DNA from: an uncultured Lachnoclostridium sp.
GTDB lineage: Bacteria; Bacillota; Clostridia; Lachnospirales; Lachnospiraceae
Direction of reading: 5' to 3'
Assembly (NCBI GenBank): GCA_958425285.1
Contig: CATZVV010000020.1
Location: forward strand, 1-14,537
Length of the DNA stretch: 14,537 nucleotides
The stretch's first letter is position 1. Every line of letters starts with the position of its first letter. Below, in pieces: positions 5,727 to 12,716 of the stretch. A program made the translations under genes and the position numbers. The notes under the pieces were generated by a model. The model did no database searches and was not told the DNA's origin. It saw only the letters and a program-made list of their open reading frames with translations.

Positions 5727-5836
5727 CACTCGTTAGAGTGTAAGCCAGTTTAATTGTTAATTCGTTCATAGGCGTGGGAATGACTTAAAGACAGAAATGT
5801 CTAAAAGTTGTTTCCACGCCTTTTCCTTTTGGCGTG
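5727..5836 (+). promoter_or_regulatory. Attenuator-like leader of the tail module
   Basis: The leader contains a small hairpin CACTC-GTTA-GAGTG (5727-5740). A terminator-like hairpin follows: GGCGTGGGAA (5771-5780) pairs with TTTCCACGCC (5811-5820), enclosing AGAC/GTCT, and is followed by TTTTCCTTTT. Directly behind, GGCGTG (5831-5836) can pair with CACGCC (5815-5820), with the T-run in the loop. The two pairings exclude each other, the geometry of a termination/antitermination switch. What would tip it is not visible. Confidence 0.6.
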
Positions 5837-5878
5837 AGAAATGGATATCGAAAAAAATCAAAATTGGAGGTAGAAAAA

Positions 5879-6250
5879 ATGCAGTTGAAAATCAATGGTA
5901 AGGAGTATGAGTTTAAGTTTGGAATCGGTTTTGTCAATGAGATGGACAAGCGGGCATCTGTACAGGCAGAGAATGGCGTGAAGTTTGGTCTTGGTATCGA
6001 GGTACTTGTTGCGAAATTGAAAACGTGGGACGTTTTAGCGCTGTGTGATGCGCTGATTGCGGCAAATAAAACAGAGAATCCTAAGATCTCGGAAAAAGAA
6101 CTGGAGACATATATTGAGGACGAAAATACAGATATTGACCAGTTGTTTGAAAGTGTGATTGAGGGTTTAAAAAAGTCAAATGTTACACGGAAGAAAGTAC
6201 AGGCGCAGCTCCGGGAGATGGAGGAAGTACAGGGGGATCTAAAAGAATAA
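5879..6250 (+). CDS. Tail assembly chaperone (gpG-like, frameshifted pair)
   Basis: A 123-aa protein of the siphophage tail assembly chaperone group. These proteins bind the tape measure protein and recruit tail tube subunits. It starts MQLKINGKEYEFKFGIGFVN, the typical beta-rich start of this family, then helical segments (VLVAKLKTWDVLALCDALIA). GGAGG lies 8 bases before ATG 5879; an in-frame start at 5834 lies in the leader. Codons 98-99 are AAA AAG within a canonical slippery heptamer, so part of the ribosomes should shift to the -1 frame and make the longer gpGT-like product. It sits directly before the shifted frame and the tape measure gene, the conserved siphophage order. Confidence 0.85.
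   Translation: MQLKINGKEYEFKFGIGFVNEMDKRASVQAENGVKFGLGIEVLVAKLKTWDVLALCDALIAANKTENPKISEKELETYIEDENTDIDQLFESVIEGLKKSNVTRKKVQAQLREMEEVQGDLKE
6166..6175 (+). promoter_or_regulatory. Programmed -1 frameshift site
   Basis: In the chaperone reading frame the bases read T TTA AAA AAG. They contain both T TTA AAA (6166-6172) and A AAA AAG (6169-6175), the latter the strongest known bacterial -1 slippery heptamer. The -1 frame is closed by TGA at 6158-6160 upstream and open from there to 6600. Confidence 0.85.
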
Positions 6251-6600
6251 CTTACGATGACATTCTTGTTCGTTGTATGCGGACATTGGGAATAGACGAT
6301 TTTCTTACGATCAACCGGATGACAATACCAGAATTTGAACTTCGGATGAAAGCGGCAGAGCTAAAGCAGCTTGACCGGATCCATGAACTTCATATTCTTG
6401 CCTGGGCGATTAACCAGGCGAGGGCAACAAAGAGGAATGGTCGACCAGTGTTTAGGACGTTCCGAAGTTTCTTTGATTTCGAGAAGCAGGAGAAAAAAAT
6501 TCTGGAATATGGGAAGAAGTCGGAACTGTTAAGCCGATACATCCAGAGGAAAAAGGAGTACATGAGCAGGAGGGAGGCGGAAAAACGTGGAGAGCTATAG
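6175..6600 (+). CDS. Tail chaperone extension, gpT-like part made by -1 frameshift
   Basis: After the shift at 6175 the -1 frame adds 141 residues, giving a gpGT-like protein of about 240 aa. The first added residues are a Gly/Ser-rich linker (GAAPGDGGSTGGSK), then ITYDDILVRCMRTLGIDDFL and EFELRMKAAELKQLDRIHEL. An ILAWAINQARATKRNG motif and a FRTFRSFFDF motif before a basic C-terminus follow, as in tail chaperones of Gram-positive siphophages. The first ATG in the frame (6277) has no ribosome binding site, which supports expression only as a fusion. Its end overlaps the tape measure start by 14 bp. In the lambda model the T part holds the tape measure and recruits tube protein. Confidence 0.8.
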   Translation, partial: VKCYTEESTGAAPGDGGSTGGSKRITYDDILVRCMRTLGIDDFLTINRMTIPEFELRMKAAELKQLDRIHELHILAWAINQARATKRNGRPVFRTFRSFFDFEKQEKKILEYGKKSELLSRYIQRKKEYMSRREAEKRGEL

Positions 6601-9600
6601 CGTAAAAGCGATATTGTCAGTTTATGATAAGAGCTTCACATCTGGAATGAATAAAGCGTTATCAACGATCGAGAACGTGGTTAAGAGGACAAATAAGGCG
6701 GCCGGGTCCGTAAATAAACTGACAACGAGCTTCAAATCGACAGCGGCGGCTATCGGAGTGATGCAGGTCGCAAGTAAAGCGGTGGATATGTTGGCCGGAT
6801 CTCTTGACGGGGCAATATCCAGATACGACACGTTGAACCGGTTCCCGAAAGTATTACAGCAGATTGGCTTCTCTGCTTCAGATAGCAAACAGTCTATCAA
6901 AGAATTGTCAAAGGGGATTCAGGGGCTTCCGACAACCTTAGATGACGTAGCGGCGACAACACAACGCATCGCCACAATGACAGGAGATCTAAAGAAGGCA
7001 ACGAAAACAACACTTGCATTAAATGACGCATTTTTGGCAAGTGGAGCCAGTACAGAAGACGCATCCAGAGGGCTGACGCAGTATATTCAGATGCTTTCCA
7101 AGGGCACAGTCGATTTGCAGTCTTGGCGTTCTCTTCAAGAGACAATGGGGGTTGCGCTGAACGATGTAGCAAAGGCGTTTGGGTTCGCTGGAGCTTCTGC
7201 ACAGAATGACTTGTATAAAGCGTTACAAGATGGGAGCATCACGTTCGACCAGTTTAATGACAAGCTTATAGAACTTGATGGCGGTGTAAATGGGTTTGCA
7301 TCCAGAGCCAAAACAGCATCGGACGGTATTGCAACAGCGATGACAAATGTCCGGACGGCTGTGATAAGGGGAATGACTGGTATCATCGAGGCCATAGATA
7401 ATGTACTTGCCAGCAACGGACTTCCAACGATTCAGACGAGCATAGAACGGATAGGAACTGCAGCAGAATCGGCCTTAGATGGTGTGAGCCAGTTTATCAG
7501 TCTTTTTCAGAAAACAGAAGATCCGGCAAAAAACCTCCAGAACATGCAGAAAGCAATAGAATCGATTGCGCCGATTATGGCAGTAGTGGGGGCTGGCGCT
7601 GGACTGGCGGGGATGCTTCCTGTTGTGGATGCAATAGGAGATGGATTTACGGAAGCTTCTCAAAAAGGCGAGCAAATGGCGGGATCCCTTACGAAGGCAA
7701 AGGACAAAGCACTGTTGTTCGGAAAAGCTTTGAAAGGCGGGGTAGATCCGGGGAGCGAAAGCTTTAAGAAGTTGAATTGGCAGTCTAAGTTATTTGTAGA
7801 ACGTGTCACAGGAGTAAAGCAGATTTTAAAAGGGAGCTTTGACCCTGATTCTGCCGGGTTCTCCAAATTTAACAAGTCTTCAAAGGAGTTCCTGTTAAAT
7901 CTGGACAGGATAAAAAAGAAGACAGTCGATACACGAACAACACTCAAGAATTTTTCAAAAACGGTTGGCGAGACAATCAAAGGTATTCCGGGAAAAGCGT
8001 GGAATATTTTACCTGATAATACGAAAGAAAAGCTAACAGAAGTCAGTGATATTATTTCAGGAACTGTAATTCAAGCACAGAATCAATTCTCTAAGCTTAG
8101 AAAATCCTTTACGGATGCTTTTTCAAAGGAATTCTCTAAGGGGAAAAGTAAAATTATACAGTTGGGCGATTCGCTAGGAGAGTTGTCATTTAAATTCGGA
8201 GCTATGACAGGGCGATTTTCTAAAGACGCACCTCTTGCATGGAAAGCTTTTGACGGATTAAAAACGAAATTAAATGGAATCCCACAAATGTTTGATGGAA
8301 TTAAGTCAAAAGTGGAGACATTTATTCCAGTTTTTGAAAAGGTCGGTGCTGGAGTTGGGAAGGGGTTAAAACTCGGAGCAGAGACAGGAATGTCGGCTTT
8401 TAACAAGATGATTGCTGCTCTTGGTTCGGTATTTAAGGCAGCGATGCTTTCGGTTGGCCCTGCGGCCATTTTGGGGCTTGTAGTGGTAGGACTTGGACTT
8501 GTGAATCAAGAGTTTGGTACAGAGATCAATAAAATACTTACTATGGTTCAGAAGAAGGGGCCTGAGATCATCACAACGCTTGCAAATGGGATTGTGTCAA
8601 AGATCCCAGAGCTTGCAAATACGGGCTCGGTTCTGCTAAGTCAGATCCTTACTACAATAGCTGGATTACTGCCGTCCATTACTACAGCCGGATTAAATAT
8701 ACTAAATGCCTTGATTGGTGGTGTAACGTCTAACATGGATGTGATCTTGCAAGGGGTTATAAGCTTAATCGGAAGTATTGCAACATCGATTGTGCAACTA
8801 GCACCAAATATAATGATGGCAGGGCTTACGATCCTTCAATCATTGATTCAGGGAATCTTGAACAATATGCCGACCATCATACTCGGAATTCAAGGATTAT
8901 TCGCACAGATCAGCACAGCGATTCAGACGTATTTGCCACTGATGATAACGAAGGGCACGGAGATACTACAAAATCTTGCGACTGGTATTTCTCAGATGCT
9001 TCCAGTTATTATAAGATCTGCAATCGAAACAGTTACGAAGTTTGTCTCTACACTTAGTTCTAATGCGGATAAAATACTATCTTCTGGAGTTGAAATTACT
9101 AAAACAGTAGTACAGGGAATCACAAAAAAATTGCCCGATATATTGAAGTCCGCAGTAAAACTGATTGTCACTATCGTTGAAGGAATTGGAAGCAATTTGC
9201 CACAAATACTTCAATCTGGTATAGAGATTATTGGTGAACTTATTGCAGGGCTTATTAAGGCAATTCCCGATCTTTTAGGGGCGGCTGTTGATTTGGTAGG
9301 ACAATTAGGAAGGAAATTTCTTGATACAGATTGGGCTTCTGTTGGTAAAGATATTATATCGGGTATCGCAAAAGGAATTAGCGGAGCAGCAGAAGCGCTC
9401 TGGAGAGCTGCCAAAAGCGCCCTTGGAAGTTTTAAAGATAAAGTTTTAGGATTTTTCGGAATTCATTCCCCTTCCAGATGGGGTATTTATGTCGGAAAGA
9501 TGGTCGACTACGGGGTCGTAAAAGGTCTTGATAAGTTTGGTGGGAAAATTGGACAGCAGGCACAGGGAATTAAAATGCTGATGGAAAGAGAATTGGACGA

Positions 9601-9841
9601 TATGGCGCGCGGTACTTTTTCTTTCCACCCACAGCCGGAATTTGCTTACAGTAGCTCGTCAGTCGTTGAATATAGAGATAGACAGATAGGATCATCTGGC
9701 GGTGGAAACGGACGGATCTATCATATCGATAACACGATTGAGATAGACGGAAAACAGGTTGCAAAGTCTACCGCCGTATATACACAAAAAGAGCTAGAAA
9801 AACTTGAAAAACGAAATAACAGAAAACTAGGAATCAGATAG
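6587..9841 (+). CDS. Tail tape measure protein, 1084 aa
   Basis: The protein that sets siphophage tail length and is ejected during DNA entry. The N-terminal 280 residues are the conserved tape-measure domain (DTLNRFPKVLQQIGFSASDS, then GLTQYIQML, LQSWRSLQETMGVALNDVAK). Hydrophobic segments lie near 325-350 (IAPIMAVVGAGAGLAGMLPV) and 617-640 (LSVGPAAILGLVVVGLGLV). From about 655 to 930 runs a series of amphipathic helical repeats with ILQxxIxxI and NxPxIL motifs. FFGIHSPSR (about 956-964) is the family's C-terminal mark. GTG 6587 overlaps the chaperone frame and follows AGGAGGGAGGCGG. At roughly 0.15 nm per residue it would give a tail near 160 nm. No tube, portal or baseplate gene follows, which is highly unusual. 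Confidence 0.95.
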   Translation: MESYSVKAILSVYDKSFTSGMNKALSTIENVVKRTNKAAGSVNKLTTSFKSTAAAIGVMQVASKAVDMLAGSLDGAISRYDTLNRFPKVLQQIGFSASDSKQSIKELSKGIQGLPTTLDDVAATTQRIATMTGDLKKATKTTLALNDAFLASGASTEDASRGLTQYIQMLSKGTVDLQSWRSLQETMGVALNDVAKAFGFAGASAQNDLYKALQDGSITFDQFNDKLIELDGGVNGFASRAKTASDGIATAMTNVRTAVIRGMTGIIEAIDNVLASNGLPTIQTSIERIGTAAESALDGVSQFISLFQKTEDPAKNLQNMQKAIESIAPIMAVVGAGAGLAGMLPVVDAIGDGFTEASQKGEQMAGSLTKAKDKALLFGKALKGGVDPGSESFKKLNWQSKLFVERVTGVKQILKGSFDPDSAGFSKFNKSSKEFLLNLDRIKKKTVDTRTTLKNFSKTVGETIKGIPGKAWNILPDNTKEKLTEVSDIISGTVIQAQNQFSKLRKSFTDAFSKEFSKGKSKIIQLGDSLGELSFKFGAMTGRFSKDAPLAWKAFDGLKTKLNGIPQMFDGIKSKVETFIPVFEKVGAGVGKGLKLGAETGMSAFNKMIAALGSVFKAAMLSVGPAAILGLVVVGLGLVNQEFGTEINKILTMVQKKGPEIITTLANGIVSKIPELANTGSVLLSQILTTIAGLLPSITTAGLNILNALIGGVTSNMDVILQGVISLIGSIATSIVQLAPNIMMAGLTILQSLIQGILNNMPTIILGIQGLFAQISTAIQTYLPLMITKGTEILQNLATGISQMLPVIIRSAIETVTKFVSTLSSNADKILSSGVEITKTVVQGITKKLPDILKSAVKLIVTIVEGIGSNLPQILQSGIEIIGELIAGLIKAIPDLLGAAVDLVGQLGRKFLDTDWASVGKDIISGIAKGISGAAEALWRAAKSALGSFKDKVLGFFGIHSPSRWGIYVGKMVDYGVVKGLDKFGGKIGQQAQGIKMLMERELDDMARGTFSFHPQPEFAYSSSSVVEYRDRQIGSSGGGNGRIYHIDNTIEIDGKQVAKSTAVYTQKELEKLEKRNNRKLGIR

Positions 9842-9855
9842 GAGGATATGAAAAC

Positions 9856-10074
9856 ATGCTGTTAGATGAAAAAGACACGGAAGTTATTAAGAAGATTATT
9901 CAGGAAGCATCAGAAGCGCAAAGAAAAGATTTTGTGGAAATGTTAAAAGGGGCCGTAAAAGATGGTGTGAATGAGAGCAAGAAGGAGCCGACAAAAGAGG
10001 GTATCCTTGCAATCAAGGATCCGTACGAACGGCAAAAAATGATTGCGAAACACATGGATTTATTCAGAAAATAG
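9856..10074 (+). CDS. Small unknown helical protein, 72 aa
   Basis: A 72-aa protein with AGGAGGATATG before ATG 9856, 15 bp after the tape measure stop. It is strongly helical and highly charged (DTEVIKKIIQEASEAQRKDF, then VEMLKGAVKDGVNESKKEPT), ending in YERQKMIAKHMDLFRK. No family recognised. Its position directly behind the tape measure gene, where phages place distal tail genes, suggests it belongs to the same transcript. It is far too small to be a tail tip protein, so a regulatory or morphogenetic helper role is possible. Confidence 0.7.
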   Translation: MLLDEKDTEVIKKIIQEASEAQRKDFVEMLKGAVKDGVNESKKEPTKEGILAIKDPYERQKMIAKHMDLFRK

Positions 10075-10084
10075 GAGGTACAGT

Positions 10085-10555
10085 ATGCAGTCTATAAATG
10101 ATGTGAAAGTTGGTAAGAAAAATGAGCGAATCGTTGTTTACCCAACAGAAATGTGCAAAGTACTTGTTGGAGGAACGAACTATATCGTCCCGTATAATGT
10201 GGCAAAACTGATTTCTGATCTTTCCGAGGAATTGGATCATGAACAGCGCAGAAGGAGAAAAGACAATGAAGAAATCATGTCATTCTTAAAAAAGCAGTGT
10301 TGGCATATTGCGTATGCTTTAGGAGGAGGGGACAAAGACAGCGTGGCGTATTACGGTGAAAATCTCTTGAGCCATTCCATTGATTTCAAAGTTCCTCTCC
10401 CGGCAGGGTATGAGTTTGACGATGGAACAAGAGAAGAAAGTTTTCAGAGTGTTGTGGCAAAACGAATTTTTGAGGCATTACACAGTGCAAGATCAGCAAG
10501 AGGAGAGATTATGAAAAGCCTAGATGGAAGTGTTCCATCTGACATCTGTTTATAA
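10085..10555 (+). CDS. Unknown 156-aa protein
   Basis: ATG 10085 follows TAGGAGGTACAGT, 10 bp after the preceding stop, so the two are co-translated; a start further upstream would overlap that gene. The N-terminus looks beta-rich (RIVVYPTEMCKVLVGGTNYI), then a long charged helix (DLSEELDHEQRRRRKDNEEI) and a C-terminal helical part (SVVAKRIFEALHSARSARGE). No signal peptide or membrane span. I do not recognise the family. It is the last gene before a hairpin that separates the tail transcript from the sigma factor. Confidence 0.7.
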   Translation: MQSINDVKVGKKNERIVVYPTEMCKVLVGGTNYIVPYNVAKLISDLSEELDHEQRRRRKDNEEIMSFLKKQCWHIAYALGGGDKDSVAYYGENLLSHSIDFKVPLPAGYEFDDGTREESFQSVVAKRIFEALHSARSARGEIMKSLDGSVPSDICL

Positions 10556-10565
10556 TTTGTTGCTA

Positions 10566-10599
10566 TGCCATAGATTACTAGAAAACTAGATTAATGGCA
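10566..10599 (+). terminator. Stem-loop ending the tail transcript (weak)
   Basis: TGCCAT (10566-10571) pairs with ATGGCA (10594-10599), and CTAG/CTAG closes an AAAA loop inside. Only a poor T-run follows, so it may be a pause, a processing site or a weak terminator. Confidence 0.4.
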
Positions 10600-10616
10600 C
10601 GATAATATGACGAGGG

Positions 10617-11492
10617 ATGGTGCGGAGTTTGTCGAATGAAGAACTTGTGATTCTGATAAAAACGGGGAAAAACGAATCTAACAATATGCTTCGGCTCTGG
10701 GAACAGAATAGCGGATTGGCCTACAAGATCGCAAAGAAATATACAGGATTTGCGGAACTCTGTGACCTCATGCAGGAAGCATATCTGGGACTGTGTGAAG
10801 CTGTGAGATTCTTTGACTGTTCTAAAGGCTCCGCATTTGTAACATATCTCGGATATTGGATAAAAAACAAGATCATACGTTATATTGAAGAATGTTGCCA
10901 GACGGTCCGTCTTCCTTCGCATACCGCAGGCATGATCTTGAAATACCAGAAGGCAAGAACCGAGTATGAAAAACGCTTCGGGGAAGAGCCGTCAAAAGCG
11001 GAAATCTGCTCGATTCTTGGCATAGGGTATGAAAGATATGAGCAGTTGCAGAAAGATATTAGGATCGGGCAAATAGGGAGTCTGGATGCCCCTGTTGAGG
11101 GTGAAGAAGAACCTATGTCCATTCTTGATGTACTCTCCTCTTCTGAAGATTTAGAAGAGGATGTAATAAGGGCGGTTGATGCGGAACGAATGGCAAGAGA
11201 AGTGTGGATTGCTGTAGATGACCTTCCAGAGAAGCAGGCCGCGGCCATCCGTTTAAGGTTTCAAGATGGGATGACACTGAAAGAAGCAGGCAGCGTGATC
11301 GGAGTCAGTACAGACCGGGCAAGGCAGATACAGAACGAAGGAATCCGAAAATTACGTCAGAGATCCAGGCATTACCATTATCGGCGGTATTATGAAGAAT
11401 ATCTGTCTCCGGCTCCGATCCATCATGTAGGATTAAGCAGGTTTCGCCAGACATGGACAAGTGAGGTTGAACGGGAGGCGTTGGGCTATTGA
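10617..11492 (+). CDS. Element-encoded sigma-70 family RNA polymerase sigma factor
   Basis: A 291-aa sigma factor that should direct host RNA polymerase to element promoters. Region 2 is at about 24-92 (DLMQEAYLGLCEAVRFFDCS, FVTYLGYWIKNKIIRYI), region 3 about 97-145 (VRLPSHTAGMILKYQKARTE) and region 4 about 196-250 (LPEKQAAAIRLRFQDGMTLK, then GVSTDRARQIQNEGIRKLRQ). All parts needed for -10 and -35 recognition are present, unlike ECF factors, which lack region 3. A basic/aromatic tail of about 40 residues (HYHYRRYYEEY) follows region 4 and is unusual. The start is ATG 10617 or GTG 10620; the ribosome binding site (GAGGG) is weak. It overlaps the next gene (TGATG), so both regulators are made together. 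Confidence 0.9.
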   Translation: MVRSLSNEELVILIKTGKNESNNMLRLWEQNSGLAYKIAKKYTGFAELCDLMQEAYLGLCEAVRFFDCSKGSAFVTYLGYWIKNKIIRYIEECCQTVRLPSHTAGMILKYQKARTEYEKRFGEEPSKAEICSILGIGYERYEQLQKDIRIGQIGSLDAPVEGEEEPMSILDVLSSSEDLEEDVIRAVDAERMAREVWIAVDDLPEKQAAAIRLRFQDGMTLKEAGSVIGVSTDRARQIQNEGIRKLRQRSRHYHYRRYYEEYLSPAPIHHVGLSRFRQTWTSEVEREALGY

Positions 11493-11956
11493 TGAAGAAG
11501 GAGTATTCGGACATTTCGGACACCCTAAAAAGGGGAAAGCGAAGAAGTAGTAAAAGATTTCTCGAACAGTACCGAAAAGCATGGCACATAGGCCTTTCAG
11601 CAGAAGTGCGGAATGGGAATGTGGAAAGCTCGATTTCGGCCATCCAAGAGCTTATGAAATACAATAAGGCATATGAGCAAAAAGGCAGCTTAAAACAGCT
11701 TTTGGAGGACGGCAGAAAGCTTTTAGAACAGCTTGAGGAAGAACGAAGATTCTCTGAGAACATAACGAGAGCAATCCGTGACATAATCGGGAAAGTGGAA
11801 GATCCAGAAGAAAGAGAAGTACTTTACTGTGTATATGTAACCTATATGGAACCTATGACATGGGAAAGAATAGCTGACCGGGTGGGATGCTCCAAAACTC
11901 GTGTTATGGAAATCCATAGCAACGCACTTGTGAGCCTATCAGACTTGATTCCATGA
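11492..11956 (+). CDS. Sigma region 4-like / ArpU-like phage late regulator
   Basis: A 154-aa protein translationally coupled to the sigma factor (stop and start share a base). A central helix-rich segment (QLLEDGRKLLEQLEEERRFS) precedes a C-terminal region-4-like helix-turn-helix (DPEEREVLYCVYVTYMEPMT, then WERIADRVGCSKTRVMEIHS). This layout matches ArpU/RinA-like regulators, which phages place just before the terminase genes to switch on late transcription. Here no terminase follows, only the repeat region to attR. Function as a DNA-binding transcription factor is likely, but the exact family is uncertain. Confidence 0.75.
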   Translation: MKKEYSDISDTLKRGKRRSSKRFLEQYRKAWHIGLSAEVRNGNVESSISAIQELMKYNKAYEQKGSLKQLLEDGRKLLEQLEEERRFSENITRAIRDIIGKVEDPEEREVLYCVYVTYMEPMTWERIADRVGCSKTRVMEIHSNALVSLSDLIP

Positions 11957-12006
11957 ACAAGAGATCGACAAGGCTTTGTAGAAATGGCACCCTTAAAAAC
12001 CCTAAG

Positions 12007-12248
12007 AATACTAAATAATACTAAAAAACAGATATATAGAAAACCTGTCAAAACCGTCTATTTCCACATATATAGCAGGGGTGTAAGTTTCGCCAGCGTA
12101 CTTTTAAGTACACCGTAGATTAGAGAATGAAAACCTTAAAAAACCTAATGTTCTTGAGTATATAGCAGAGCGCCAAAACTTAGAAAAACTTAGTGTTTCC
12201 GTCTATATAGAAGAACTTGCCAAAACTTAACATTTTCTGCATATATAG
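12007..12248 (+). repeat. TATATAG-centred repeat array
   Basis: TATATAG occurs at 12033, 12069, 12159, 12204 and 12242, with steps of 36, 90, 45 and 38 bp (the 90 equals two 45-bp steps). Four copies carry AAAACC or AAAACT about 19-20 bases upstream, and three are followed by CAG. Copies at 12159 and 12204 share a longer frame, with CTTA-AAAA-CTTA/CCTA then TGTT before the core. A pair of AATACTA (12007, 12017) precedes the array. The form suits tandem promoters or protein-binding iterons, not a CRISPR. Confidence 0.6.
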
Positions 12249-12342
12249 CAGTACCCTAAAACTACCAAAACGGTACTTTTGAAATTCCAAAACATATAAA
12301 TGTTGATTATTCAACACCGTACAAAAAAGTACGGGTTCAAAT

Positions 12343-12478
12343 CGAAGATAAAGGGGCCGGCGAAATACAGCCCCCCGGCAGAACTCAGGATATGACAATC
12401 GCCCCGTTATTATTAATTTCGGAGGTTGTAGATGTACACCCTCCAGGGGCGTCCATTTCGTTCATCCCTCTATCTTCG
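12343..12478 (-). ncRNA. Candidate structured RNA
   Basis: A closing stem of 13 bp, CGAAGATAAAGGG (12343-12355) with CCCTCTATCTTCG (12466-12478), encloses two further elements. One is GCCGG/CCGGC (12356-12360, 12375-12379). The other is CGCCCC/GGGGCG (12400-12405, 12446-12451), which itself holds GGAGG-TGTA/TACA-CCTCC (12421-12444). Minus strand is favoured because the single mismatch in the closing stem is A-C on plus but G-U on minus. No promoter found for it. Confidence 0.45.
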
Positions 12479-12621
12479 TCCATGACATGATGCTATTGAG
12501 CATAGGCAATTTAATGACACGATTACGCACGCGAAGCACCGGAGTAAAGGTAGCAAAGTACGACCTTTGGCCTACCAGATCGGGGAGTTGCCGGGGTTCC
12601 TAATGTTACGGAAATAGTATA

Positions 12622-12650
12622 TTGTACATGGTTTGTGCTTGTGGTAGTAT
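12622..12650 (+). promoter_or_regulatory. Toxin mRNA promoter
   Basis: -35 TTGTAC (12622-12627), a 17-bp spacer and -10 TAGTAT (12645-12650) with TGG directly before it (extended -10). Transcription would begin near 12657 and give a 60-nt leader before the toxin start. Confidence 0.7.
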
Positions 12651-12716
12651 ATAGAAAGGAACAACTGCGTTGCAGGGTGGCTGACCTCTATTCTACATAG
12701 AATGGGGGTGGTGCTG

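Larger units (their letters stand above)
11957..12656. other. Gene-poor, repeat-rich region behind the regulators
   Basis: No convincing gene in 700 bp. It holds an irregular array of TATATAG-centred repeats (12007-12248) and palindromes GTACTTTTAAGTAC (12098-12111), TGTTGA-TTAT-TCAACA (12301-12316) and CCGTAC-AAAAAA-GTACGG (12317-12334). A structured segment follows at 12343-12478, then further hairpins including ATGCT-ATTG-AGCAT (12490-12503). In phages the place after an ArpU/RinA-like gene holds the late promoter and often the packaging start site, so this region may do the same for the element. That is inference from position. Confidence 0.6.

Noticed and set aside
6230..6245. GGGGGAT and CTAAAAG near the chaperone stop as alternative frameshift sites.
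   Set aside because: Neither fits X XXY YYZ in the zero frame, while A AAA AAG at 6169-6175 does and the -1 frame is open from there.
8083..8469. Long minus-strand open frames opposite the tape measure gene.
   Set aside because: They are shadows of a clearly coding strand, with low-complexity composition and no ribosome binding site.
12007..12248. Repeat array considered as CRISPR.
   Set aside because: Repeats are short and degenerate, spacing varies from 36 to 90 bp, and no cas gene is present.
12334..12345. GGGTTCAAATC resembles a tRNA T-loop.
   Set aside because: The flanking bases do not form a T-stem (TACGG versus GAAGA), and no acceptor, D or anticodon arm can be built around it.
12385..12483. 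Minus-strand 32-codon frame MDEDRGMNEMDAPGGCTSTT and so on, followed by a GC hairpin.
   Set aside because: It lies wholly inside the structured segment, has no clear ribosome binding site before its first ATG and no promoter. It may be chance, though its composition is protein-like.
12432..12485. Plus-strand 17-codon frame after CGGAGG (MYTLQGRPFRSSLYLRP).
   Set aside because: The apparent ribosome binding site is one arm of a hairpin, the peptide has no recognisable character, and the frame lies in the structured segment.
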